DNA of 64,000 nt. Origin: Methanobacteriaceae archaeon (GTDB lineage: Archaea; Methanobacteriota; Methanobacteria; Methanobacteriales; Methanobacteriaceae). Under the pieces are notes generated by a model. The model made no database searches. It was not told where the DNA came from and saw only the letters and a list, made by a program, of their open reading frames with translations. Below, piece by piece: positions 9,623 through 17,306 of the stretch (its first letter is position 1; every line of letters starts with the position of its first letter). The translations under genes and the position numbers were made by a program. The stretch is from positions 90,149 through 154,148 of the forward strand of contig JACBOA010000015.1 in NCBI GenBank assembly GCA_013403005.1, written 5' to 3'.

Positions 9623-10533
9623 CCCTGGATGTGATTGGATTTGGTGCGCTTAACTTGGACCGACTTTACCAGGTGAACCAGATCGCCTGCAAGGATGAAG
9701 AAGGTCACATCGAAGATTTACACGAATGTTGCGGTGGTTCAGCTGCCAATACCATAGTTGGACTGGCCAGATTAGGATTAGACACAGGATTTATCGGGAA
9801 GCTTGCCCAAGACTCTGAAGGATTGAAACTTTTGGATAACCTTAAGAGTGAAGGAGTGGACACTCAGGGGATTATCCTAAGCACTTCTGGGAGAAGTGGA
9901 ACAGTACAGGGTTATGTTGATGGTGAAGGACAGCGAGCATTATACGTTGACCCCGGGGTGAATGACGAAATCACCATAGACGGGATAAATGAAGAATACG
10001 CATTCAATACACGCCTTCTACACCTTACATCTTTTGTTGGCAAATCAATCAAAGCTCAGGAAGCATTACTCGAAATAATCCCGGATCAGGTTATTGTCAG
10101 TTTGGACCCAGGGATGATCTACGCATCTTATGGCTTGGAGTTACTGGAAAACATTCTTCAACGCACCAATATTCTGTTAATTAATCAGGGTGAGTTTGAT
10201 CTTCTTCTGCCTCCTGCAGAAGGACATGATGTTAATATTAACACCCTCTTAAATTATGGGATTGAGGTAATAGTTATTAAACAGGGAGATAAGGGGTGTT
10301 TAGTAACAGATGGTGCTAGAACCCACATCTTAGAAGCATTGAAAGTAGATTGTCGGGACACCACAGGTGCAGGAGATGCATTCAACTCAGGATTCATCTA
10401 TGGATTTATTAATGGTAAAAGTATTAAAGAATCTGCAGTTATTGGAAATTTCGTTGCTGCATGTTGTGTTCAGGAAATAGGAGCCACTACCGGCCTTCCA
10501 TCAAAATCTGATCTTGACGATATATCTTGGTGA
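9619..10533 (+). CDS. PfkB/ribokinase-family carbohydrate or nucleoside kinase
   Basis: The product is a 304-residue sugar-kinase-fold protein. The N-terminal motif CCGGSAANT (residues about 37-45) and the C-terminal signature DTTGAGDAFNSGF (near residue 250, with the catalytic aspartate) are both intact. Its ATG overlaps the stop of the ftr-like gene (ATGA), so it is translationally coupled to it. In archaea this family includes ribokinases, nucleoside kinases and ADP-dependent-like enzymes; the substrate cannot be told from sequence alone. Coupling to an Eha-associated Ftr paralogue suggests a conserved cluster role that is not obvious from kinase chemistry. Confidence 0.85.
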   Translation: MTLDVIGFGALNLDRLYQVNQIACKDEEGHIEDLHECCGGSAANTIVGLARLGLDTGFIGKLAQDSEGLKLLDNLKSEGVDTQGIILSTSGRSGTVQGYVDGEGQRALYVDPGVNDEITIDGINEEYAFNTRLLHLTSFVGKSIKAQEALLEIIPDQVIVSLDPGMIYASYGLELLENILQRTNILLINQGEFDLLLPPAEGHDVNINTLLNYGIEVIVIKQGDKGCLVTDGARTHILEALKVDCRDTTGAGDAFNSGFIYGFINGKSIKESAVIGNFVAACCVQEIGATTGLPSKSDLDDISW

Positions 10534-10700
10534 TGATTTAACCATAATCTTAATCAGGTCTTGGCATTAAGCACTAATAAGCAGCAATATTAATAAATAT
10601 AACCGATTTGAACTAAATTACTTGCTAATAAAAGATGTTTTAAATAAAATAAAAAAATAAAAAAAGAATAAAAAAAATAACATAAAACAATTAGATTTTT

Positions 10701-10708
10701 TTTATATA
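10701..10708 (+). promoter_or_regulatory. Possible TATA box upstream of the third polyferredoxin gene
   Basis: TTTATATA preceded by a T-run lies 27 bases before ATG 10735, in a 201-base AT-rich gap. The predicted transcription start falls within a few bases of the ATG, which would leave almost no leader, so the call is tentative. Confidence 0.3.
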
Positions 10709-10734
10709 GGGCTCTAAAGGTAAATGGTGTTAAA

Positions 10735-11490
10735 ATGGATGTTACATTCAAGAAGATGAAAGAAGTACTGGAGGGGGAAGTGGCTCTCAAATCCAGGGAC
10801 TTGGAAGATAGTCATGAAGGATTTAAAGGAGAAATTGAAGATTGTTCCCTTGAGGATAAATTTATAACCATATCTCCTGAGTGTGTCCGCTGCAATCTGT
10901 GTGTGGAAGAATGTCCGGTTAATGCTATTGAAAATGCTAGATTCTCCAAGCCTGCCAGAATACTTGATAACTGTGTTAAATGTGAAATATGCACCCAAAC
11001 ATGTCCAGTTAGCTGCATTCATGTCATTGACAGCACATCCCATGTGACATCTGATGAAGTTAGATATCATCTTAAAAGTCAAAAAGTTCCACATCGTAAA
11101 CTGCGCATGGAAGAGATTCACGTTGATCCAGATAAATGTGACTCATGTGCTACTTGCGTGAGATTCTGCCCCACAGGTGCCATTAAGGTTCCTGAAGGTA
11201 GTATTGCATGTATTGATGAAGAAGCCTGTGTAGGATGTGGTGCCTGCGTTAACGTCTGCCCGGAGGGTTCAATAGAACTTTTAAGAGAGTTAGGGCCTGT
11301 TATTAAGACCAAAAAGCTCCTGGTAGATCAGGATACTTGTGTGCAATGCCAAGTCTGTGAAGAAAACTGCCCAGTGGATGCCATTAAAGTAGAAGAAGAT
11401 AGGGTGGTTTTAGATGAAGATAAATGCATTTTATGCGAAGTTTGTTCTAGTAAGTGCCCAGTAGGAGCTCTTAAACTGGAGATGATGTAA
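10735..11490 (+). CDS. Polyferredoxin with six [4Fe-4S] motifs
   Basis: The 251-residue protein contains six CxxCxxCxxxCP motifs, arranged two, two and two with short linkers, after an N-terminal extension of about 45 residues without cysteines. It is distinct from EhaP and EhaQ and resembles the additional polyferredoxin found downstream of eha in Methanothermobacter. It may carry low-potential electrons from Eha or from the adjacent enzymes. The stop overlaps the ATG of the CBS gene by one base (TAATG), so these two genes form a unit. GGTG lies about 8 bases before the ATG. Confidence 0.9.
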   Translation: MDVTFKKMKEVLEGEVALKSRDLEDSHEGFKGEIEDCSLEDKFITISPECVRCNLCVEECPVNAIENARFSKPARILDNCVKCEICTQTCPVSCIHVIDSTSHVTSDEVRYHLKSQKVPHRKLRMEEIHVDPDKCDSCATCVRFCPTGAIKVPEGSIACIDEEACVGCGACVNVCPEGSIELLRELGPVIKTKKLLVDQDTCVQCQVCEENCPVDAIKVEEDRVVLDEDKCILCEVCSSKCPVGALKLEMM

Positions 11491-12125
11491 TGTTAGTTAA
11501 GGAAATTATGGACAAGAACTTTATAGTGGTATCACCTGAAGAAACCCTAAAAGATGTTTCCATATTGATGGAAGAAAAACGCAAATTCACCACACCTGTA
11601 GTTGATGGGCAGAATAGACTTATTGGATGGATAACTTCATTAGATGTCACTAGGGGTTTCAGGGAAGGTCGAAAGAAGGTTGAAGATGTGATGCAGGTTA
11701 AAGATAATATTGTACATGTGCATCAGAATGACCCGGCACGTTTAGCAGTACTCGAAGCATCACAACACCGGGTGGTCAGTATTCCAGTTTTGGATGATGA
11801 TGATGTGGTGGTAGGTGTGGTGCGCACTTTTGATATCGTGAAAACTCTTTCCAGCCTATATGAAATTAAAGTTTCCAAGATCTTCGAGGCCATGGAAGAT
11901 GAACTTAAAGGAGTGAGCTGGGATGAACTCATGGAAGCTTCGGCCATTGTAACTCGAAGAAGAACTGGTAAACGAGTAACAGGAAAAGACTACGAGAAAC
12001 GTATAAAGGATTCCACATTTGGTGAGGCAATATGGGCTACTGGAGGATTGGAAAAGTTTTTCGTAGGATTAATTGCCATTGGTGAACTGGTTATTGCCAG
12101 AAAGGTGGCTAAAGCAAGGAAATAA
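11490..12125 (+). CDS. CBS-pair regulatory protein
   Basis: This 211-residue protein has two CBS motifs: residues 5-55 (MDKNFIVVSPEETLKDV start) and about 65-115 (VMQVKDNIVHVH). A further 90 residues do not resemble CBS and include two basic runs, TRRRTGKRVTGKDYEKR and a C-terminal KVAKARK. CBS pairs usually bind adenine nucleotides and sense energy status. Translational overlap with the upstream polyferredoxin gene suggests a regulatory subunit of a redox module. A hairpin terminator follows immediately. Confidence 0.82.
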   Translation: MLVKEIMDKNFIVVSPEETLKDVSILMEEKRKFTTPVVDGQNRLIGWITSLDVTRGFREGRKKVEDVMQVKDNIVHVHQNDPARLAVLEASQHRVVSIPVLDDDDVVVGVVRTFDIVKTLSSLYEIKVSKIFEAMEDELKGVSWDELMEASAIVTRRRTGKRVTGKDYEKRIKDSTFGEAIWATGGLEKFFVGLIAIGELVIARKVAKARK

Positions 12126-12131
12126 ATAAGC

Positions 12132-12180
12132 AAGGGAATTATTTTCCCTTTTATCTTTTTCTTTCCATTTTTTACTTATT
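12132..12180 (+). terminator. Hairpin plus T-rich tract ending the eha-associated cluster
   Basis: A perfect 7-bp stem, AAGGGAA (12132-12138) with TTCCCTT (12144-12150), has a 5-base loop and is followed by a T-rich stretch. It starts 6 bases after the CBS gene stop and is a plausible transcription terminator. Confidence 0.65.
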
Positions 12181-12193
12181 TTGGAGCCTGTAT

Positions 12194-13345
12194 ATGGAAT
12201 ACAAATTAATAATAGTTCGTTACGGGGAAATTGGAATAAAAAGCACTAAAGTTAGGGGCAGGTTCGAGCGTAAACTCATTGAGAATATAAAAAGTGTTAT
12301 TGATGGTTATGTGGAATTGAAACAAGGTAGAATACTCATCCATCCTTATGAATTGGAAACTGCCCTTGAATATCTCAATAAAATTCCAGGCATAGTTTCA
12401 TACAGTCCTGCAGCCGTAACCCAGACTAATCATGATTCAATTAAAGAATTGATAGAAATTTACATTAATAAACTGGTTGAAGATGGTATTTTCTCGGGGG
12501 ATGATTCCTTTGCCATCCGTTGCAGGAGAGTGGGTGATCATGATTTCACCAGCCAAGAAATGGCTGCATACTGTGGCTCAGTTGTCTACGGTTTAACTCA
12601 ATCTAAAGTTGACCTTTCTCATCCTGATTTTGAATTATTCGTGGAAGTAAGAGGGGATGAAACCTTCATATTCCACCAGAAAATGCCGGGACTGGGAGGT
12701 TTGCCTGTAGGAACTCAGGGAAGAGTTATAGCTTTGATTTCAAGTGGCATTGATTCGCCGGTGGCCAGTTTTCTAATGATGAAAAGAGGTTGCAGTGTGA
12801 CTCTCCTCAATTTCAACACCTATCCCTATTCCTCAGAATCTAGTGAGAAAATCCTGAGAATTCATGAAAAACTGAAAGAATATTCTGCTGGGGCGAAATT
12901 AGATCTTTACCAGATTGACTATGGTGAATTTCTTCACAAGTGCATTGAGATTGCCCCGGAAAGGATGACTTGTGTACTGTGTAAAAGTGGGATGTACAAA
13001 ATCGCAGAAAAAATTGCCAAAAATCGAAAAATCTTAGCCATTGTTGATGGAAGTAGCATCGGACAAGTAGCATCTCAAACTCTTCCAAACATCTTAGCAA
13101 CTCGATATTCTACCCAGATGCCCATATTAAGTCCTTTAATTGGACTGGACAAAGTTGAAATTGAGAACTTGGCCAAGAAGATAGGAACTTACGATATTTC
13201 CATACTCCCAGAAGAGGGATGTTCTGCAGTACCCCGCCACCCTGAGACCAATGCAGAATTAACCAGAGTCTTAGAGGTCTTGGATAAAATTGATGCTGAG
13301 GATGAATTAAATAAGGCTGTTTCAACCCAAAAAAAACTTAAATAA
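12194..13345 (+). CDS. thiI: tRNA 4-thiouridine synthase ThiI (THUMP and PP-loop domains)
   Basis: The 383-residue protein begins with a ferredoxin-like/THUMP module (residues about 1-165, including RYGEIGIKS) followed by a PP-loop ATP pyrophosphatase domain with SSGIDSPVASF near residue 184. A CxxC in CVLCKSGM lies near residue 260. No C-terminal rhodanese domain is present, as in other archaeal ThiI. The role is thiolation of uridine in tRNA; in some organisms it also supplies sulfur for thiazole. GGAG at 12182-12185 precedes ATG 12194. The gene stands alone behind the terminator. Confidence 0.93.
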   Translation: MEYKLIIVRYGEIGIKSTKVRGRFERKLIENIKSVIDGYVELKQGRILIHPYELETALEYLNKIPGIVSYSPAAVTQTNHDSIKELIEIYINKLVEDGIFSGDDSFAIRCRRVGDHDFTSQEMAAYCGSVVYGLTQSKVDLSHPDFELFVEVRGDETFIFHQKMPGLGGLPVGTQGRVIALISSGIDSPVASFLMMKRGCSVTLLNFNTYPYSSESSEKILRIHEKLKEYSAGAKLDLYQIDYGEFLHKCIEIAPERMTCVLCKSGMYKIAEKIAKNRKILAIVDGSSIGQVASQTLPNILATRYSTQMPILSPLIGLDKVEIENLAKKIGTYDISILPEEGCSAVPRHPETNAELTRVLEVLDKIDAEDELNKAVSTQKKLK

Positions 13346-13416
13346 AAGCTTTACCATTCGTTGCCACTGATATTCTCTAGTGATATTCCATTAATAAAAA
13401 TCAATCCACTCCATAC

Positions 13417-14097
13417 GTGTCACCAAATAAAAAAAAAGATATTATGAAAATCCTGGAAAAATTTTCCATTGTTCCCCATGATATTCATCTTTATGAGGTC
13501 GCTTTCCTACATGAGTCCTATTCCCATGAAAACAACCTCGATGAATGTTATGAAAGATTAGAATTTCTGGGAGATGCAGTTCTAGATTTGGTAGTTTCTG
13601 AATACTTATATAGCATGAACTCAAATTCAACTGAGGGTGAGTTAACCCGAATACGGTCTAATTATGTTTGTAAAAAGGCACTATACACTTATTCCATAGA
13701 ATTAGGATTGGATAAGTATATAAAATTAGGTGCTGGTGCTGAATTAACCAGAAGAGAACTCGATTCTGTAGTCAGTGATGTTTTTGAATCTTTTGTTGGT
13801 GCTTTATATCTGGACCAAGGCTTGGACAAAGTGAAAGAATTCCTCGATGAAACTGTTCTCCCCCACATAGAAAACCAGGACATCTTTTTTCATGATTATA
13901 AATCTGAATTGAAAATGTTATGCGACCAGGAGGGTCGTACCATAATTTATGATTTAATCAAAGAGGAAGGAGAACCACATAATAAAAAATTCACCATGGC
14001 TGTGTTTATTAATGGGAAAAATTGCGGAACCGGCTGCGGGGGAAGTAAAAAAGAAGCAGAACAGAATGCTGCTCGTGTAGCTTTAAATATTCTTTGA
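13417..14097 (+). CDS. rnc: Ribonuclease III, bacterial type
   Basis: The 226-residue protein has the complete two-domain layout of bacterial RNase III. The RNase III signature ERLEFLGDAVLDL is at residues 46-58 with E49 and D53, and DVFESFVGALYLD contains D121 and E124, so all four metal ligands are present. A dsRNA-binding domain follows (residues about 160-226), ending GGSKKEAEQNAARVAL. It cleaves double-stranded RNA in rRNA, mRNA and antisense processing. The GTG at 13417 opens the frame, but ATG 13444, nine codons later, fits homologue N-termini equally well; neither has a strong ribosome binding site. Confidence 0.93.
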   Translation: MSPNKKKDIMKILEKFSIVPHDIHLYEVAFLHESYSHENNLDECYERLEFLGDAVLDLVVSEYLYSMNSNSTEGELTRIRSNYVCKKALYTYSIELGLDKYIKLGAGAELTRRELDSVVSDVFESFVGALYLDQGLDKVKEFLDETVLPHIENQDIFFHDYKSELKMLCDQEGRTIIYDLIKEEGEPHNKKFTMAVFINGKNCGTGCGGSKKEAEQNAARVALNIL

Positions 14098-14420
14098 TTT
14101 ATGGTTAGTGTTCTATAATTGGCAATTCTGGGAGATTTAAAAACATCAAGTAAAAAAAAACAAAAAAGACAGTTAAAGAATATTTTAAGAGCCAAATAAG
14201 TTTTAATAAGGAAAAAATTGAAAATTATCTATATTTAAGATTTTTTAAAAAATCTATAATTATATCTATAATTATAAATTAATATTAAAATTACATATTT
14301 TTTTATTATTTATGGATGATTATTTGAGTTTATTTTAAGAAAAATATAAAGAACTATTACCAACTCGTGAAATGAAAATTTTATGGATATGTATCTGGAT
14401 TATCCTTTGGTGAGAAATAT
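14098..14420. other. AT-rich intergenic region upstream of the flavoprotein gene
   Basis: These 323 bases have no coding frame. A very AT-rich core at 14220-14310 contains repeated ATTATA and TATAATTATAAATT elements suited to a TATA box. GGTGAGA at 14410-14416 is the ribosome binding site of the next gene. Confidence 0.5.
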
Positions 14421-15797
14421 ATGAAAATAGTAATAGCTGGTGGTGGTGCTGGTGGACTTTCTACAGCATCAAACATTAGAAAATGCAATAAAAATGCGGA
14501 AATTACCGTGATTACTAAAGAAAAACATATTGCCTATTCCCCCTGTGCTATACCTTACGTTTTAGGTGGAGAAATCAAAAATTTTAAGAATATCATCATG
14601 CACGAAAAAGATGATTATCTGGAGAAAAATATCAAAATAATAACTCAAGCAGAAGTATATGATGTGATAAGTAGTGAAAATAAAGTAAAATACCGTTTGA
14701 AAACAGGAAATGATTCTAATGTAAAAGAATTATCCTATGATTACCTTGTAATAGCAACTGGAGCAACTTCATACATACCTCCAATTGAAGGAACAAATTT
14801 GGAAGGTGTTTTCAAAATCAGGACTATTGAAGACGGTTTTAAAATCAAAGAGTGGTCTGGAAATAGTAAACATGCGGTGGTTGTAGGGGCCAGTCTAATC
14901 GGTTTAGAAACATCTTACGCCCTCAAACAGATGGGTTTAAAAGTAACCCTGACTGAAATGTTACCTCAAATTATTCCAAGATCATTAGATCCAGATATGG
15001 CGGGAATAGTTCACAAATACATTGAAAAACAAGGAATTGATGTCATTCTGAATCGCCCAGCAGAGAAAATTTTGGGTGAGAAACAGGTTGAAGGAGTGGT
15101 TTTTAAAGATAGAACAGTTAAGGCAGATATGGTTATTCTGGCTACGGGGGTCAGACCTCAGACTAAATTAGCTGAAATAGCAGGCTGCAAACTTGGAAAC
15201 ATGGCAATAAGAGTCAATGAGAAGATGCAAACATCCGTTTCAAATATATATGCTGTTGGGGATTGTGTAGAAGTAGTAGATGCAATAACTGGAGAATACA
15301 CTCAATCCATGTTAGGGACAGCTGCTGTAAGTCAGGGAAAAATAGCTGCCAAAAATATTACTGGAATTGGCGGAGAATTCAAACCCGTGCTGAATTCCAT
15401 GGTTTCTAAAGTTGGGGAACTTGAATTTGGTGCTGTAGGTATAACTAAGTTATTAGCCCCTCAAAAAGGGATAGATGTAATATCTGGGAAAATTAAAGCC
15501 CTCAGTAAGGCCCGTTATTATCCGGATGCTAAAAGAATTGACGTGAAGATCATATGCAACATTAAAGGACAGATTATCGGTTGTCAAATAATTGGGGAAG
15601 AAAGAGTCGCGGAAAGAATTGATACCATGACTTTAGCAATATCAAACGGTGTAACATGCTCTGAACTGGCTACCGCAGAGTTTTCTTATGCCCCTCCAGT
15701 TTCAATGGTAACTGATCCTATTATTCTGGCAGCAGAACATGTATGTGACAACTTGAAAGATTTTCAAAATAATAAAATTACGAACAGAAATCTATGA
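14421..15797 (+). CDS. FAD-dependent NADH oxidase / CoA-disulfide reductase family protein
   Basis: The 458-residue flavoprotein has an N-terminal FAD site (GGGAGG, residues 7-12), a single redox-active C42 in SPCAIPYVLGG, a central NAD(P)H-binding GASLIGLE near residue 156, and the FAD-contacting NIYAVGDCVEV near residue 280. A dimerisation domain follows from about residue 330. The single N-terminal cysteine places it with NADH oxidase, CoA-disulfide reductase and persulfide reductase enzymes and excludes glutathione-reductase-like enzymes with CxxxxC. In a strict anaerobe a role in oxygen or persulfide detoxification is likely. GGTGAGA precedes the ATG. It seems monocistronic. Confidence 0.85.
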   Translation: MKIVIAGGGAGGLSTASNIRKCNKNAEITVITKEKHIAYSPCAIPYVLGGEIKNFKNIIMHEKDDYLEKNIKIITQAEVYDVISSENKVKYRLKTGNDSNVKELSYDYLVIATGATSYIPPIEGTNLEGVFKIRTIEDGFKIKEWSGNSKHAVVVGASLIGLETSYALKQMGLKVTLTEMLPQIIPRSLDPDMAGIVHKYIEKQGIDVILNRPAEKILGEKQVEGVVFKDRTVKADMVILATGVRPQTKLAEIAGCKLGNMAIRVNEKMQTSVSNIYAVGDCVEVVDAITGEYTQSMLGTAAVSQGKIAAKNITGIGGEFKPVLNSMVSKVGELEFGAVGITKLLAPQKGIDVISGKIKALSKARYYPDAKRIDVKIICNIKGQIIGCQIIGEERVAERIDTMTLAISNGVTCSELATAEFSYAPPVSMVTDPIILAAEHVCDNLKDFQNNKITNRNL

Positions 15798-15860
15798 ATA
15801 ATTTATACAAAAAATAATAGTATCAATAAAATAGTATCTAATAAAAACATTTATTTCATG

Positions 15861-15869
15861 TATAAATTT
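15861..15869 (+). promoter_or_regulatory. Likely TATA box for the cysteine-cluster protein gene
   Basis: TATAAATTT lies about 30 bases before the GTG at 15895. The expected start site near 15890 would give a leaderless or near-leaderless mRNA, which agrees with the lack of a visible ribosome binding site. Confidence 0.45.
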
Positions 15870-15894
15870 AATCAATTCTATTTCAATTAATTTA

Positions 15895-16551
15895 GTGAGT
15901 GTCAGAATGTTAAGAGATCTTATTATTGATAAAGAACTTTTTCAGGAGCTTAGAAGGAAATCCTTAGAATCTGATGCTGGGGAAAACTCTCCTGAAGAAG
16001 TTGAACTCCTGGAAAAGGCCGTGTTCAATCGATTGAAAAAGAAGAGATCAGTGAAAAGGTACAAAAAATTAGGAGTTACTAAAGGGGACCTTAAGGAGAT
16101 AATTGAACTTGCAGCCATCATTGGATTAGATGTAATAGGCGGCCCATCAAATTACGAACTTGCCATTGAACATGAAGAATGGTGCACTGTTTGTGGAAGA
16201 TGCTGCAGAGAATCAGAATCCGTATTCATTCACAAAGATGAATTGAATCTTCTTCTCACTTTCAACCCTGAACTGGAAAAGGATATTATACCCAACAGAT
16301 TATATCCTGAACATTTTGAACTCAAACATATTCAACCCTGTAAATTCATTGACCCTGAAACCAACTTGTGCTCAATATACAATTCAAGACCACAGGTATG
16401 TCGAAATCACCCACTGGTATTGATTGAATCCGAGGGTAGGGCAAAAAATATCATTTACCTGCGTAGTACTTGTAATTATTCTGTGGAACTGGTCCTGGCA
16501 AAATCAATAATATTATTTGACGAATCCATTCGCAGGCTCAAATGTGAATAA
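15895..16551 (+). CDS. YkgJ-type cysteine-cluster protein
   Basis: The 218-residue soluble protein has the motif CTVCGRCCRES near residue 100, further cysteines in QPCKFIDPETNLCSIYNSRPQVCRNHP (read in pieces around residues 145-170) and a late C. This CxxCxxCC...C...C pattern is that of the YkgJ/UPF0153 family of putative zinc- or iron-chelating proteins. The N-terminal 80 residues are helical and basic. GTG 15895 opens the frame; ATG 15907 is an alternative. A TATA-like element 30 bases upstream suggests a short leader. Function is unknown; a metal-bound oxidoreductase role has been proposed for the family. Confidence 0.75.
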   Translation: MSVRMLRDLIIDKELFQELRRKSLESDAGENSPEEVELLEKAVFNRLKKKRSVKRYKKLGVTKGDLKEIIELAAIIGLDVIGGPSNYELAIEHEEWCTVCGRCCRESESVFIHKDELNLLLTFNPELEKDIIPNRLYPEHFELKHIQPCKFIDPETNLCSIYNSRPQVCRNHPLVLIESEGRAKNIIYLRSTCNYSVELVLAKSIILFDESIRRLKCE

Positions 16552-16702
16552 TAAGAGATATTAATAGTAATGTATCAAAGGCATTGTTGTATTAATATAA
16601 CAAAAGTATTTCAAATAATAATGATTTGGAAAGGAATACATTTTAAATGAATTCAACAATAATAAATTCAACTAGGATATAATCTATATAAAGGTTGATA
16701 AA

Positions 16703-17098
16703 ATGACCATGAGCAAAGAGATGATGGATGCAATTGAGAAAGATTTAGTATTTCTGGCAACAGCCAGCAGCGAAGGAATTCCCAATGTGGTTCCCATAGG
16801 TTTTGCAAGGCCCATTGACAATGGAAGCATATTAATTGCTGACAACTACATGAACAAAACCCGGAAAAATATTGAAGAAAACCCTCATGTGGCCATAGTC
16901 ACCAAAGACGCTAAAACGAATCCTTACCAGTTTAAGGGTACTGCTGAAATATTTGAATCTGGTGAAATATTCGATGAAGTGGTGGAATGGGCACTGAATG
17001 TTATGACCAAACTCAATCCCAAAGCAGCCATTGTAGTAAAAGTAACTGAGATCTACTCTGTTCAACCCGGACCTGAAGCTGGTAAAAAGGTTGATTAG
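16703..17098 (+). CDS. Pyridoxamine 5'-phosphate oxidase-like FMN-binding protein
   Basis: The 131-residue protein has the split-barrel FMN-binding fold pattern: LVFLATASSEGIPNVVP near residue 14, then a central ADNYMNKTRKNIEENPHVA segment and a closing IYSVQPGPEAG. These are features of small archaeal PNPOx-like flavoproteins. It probably binds FMN or F420, but its substrate is unknown; a true vitamin B6 oxidase is unlikely in this setting. GGTTGAT at 16693-16699 precedes ATG 16703. It stands alone. Confidence 0.82.
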   Translation: MTMSKEMMDAIEKDLVFLATASSEGIPNVVPIGFARPIDNGSILIADNYMNKTRKNIEENPHVAIVTKDAKTNPYQFKGTAEIFESGEIFDEVVEWALNVMTKLNPKAAIVVKVTEIYSVQPGPEAGKKVD

Positions 17099-17297
17099 GT
17101 TGATTAAATAAGGAGAGGATACATTTTCTTTCTTCCTCTTATCTTTGTTATGCATTAGAATGAATTATAAAGATTGAATTATTATTTATATGAAAAATTA
17201 GAAAAGTTCACAAGAACCAATGAATTGCAACCAATGAATTTCCTGTTAGTTTAGTACAACAGCGACAGAATTAATGTTACCTCTAGGAATATTATCT

Positions 17298-17306
17298 CTA
17301 GATCTC
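17298..17306. repeat. Target-site duplication, left copy
   Basis: CTAGATCTC at 17298-17306 is repeated exactly at 18665-18673 on the other side of the insertion sequence. The 9-bp repeat directly abuts both terminal inverted repeats. Confidence 0.85.

Noticed and set aside
17112..17150. Terminator after the PNPOx-like gene
   Set aside because: The AGAGGA/TCCTCT stem has a 14-base loop and weak pairing beyond 6 bases, so I do not call it.
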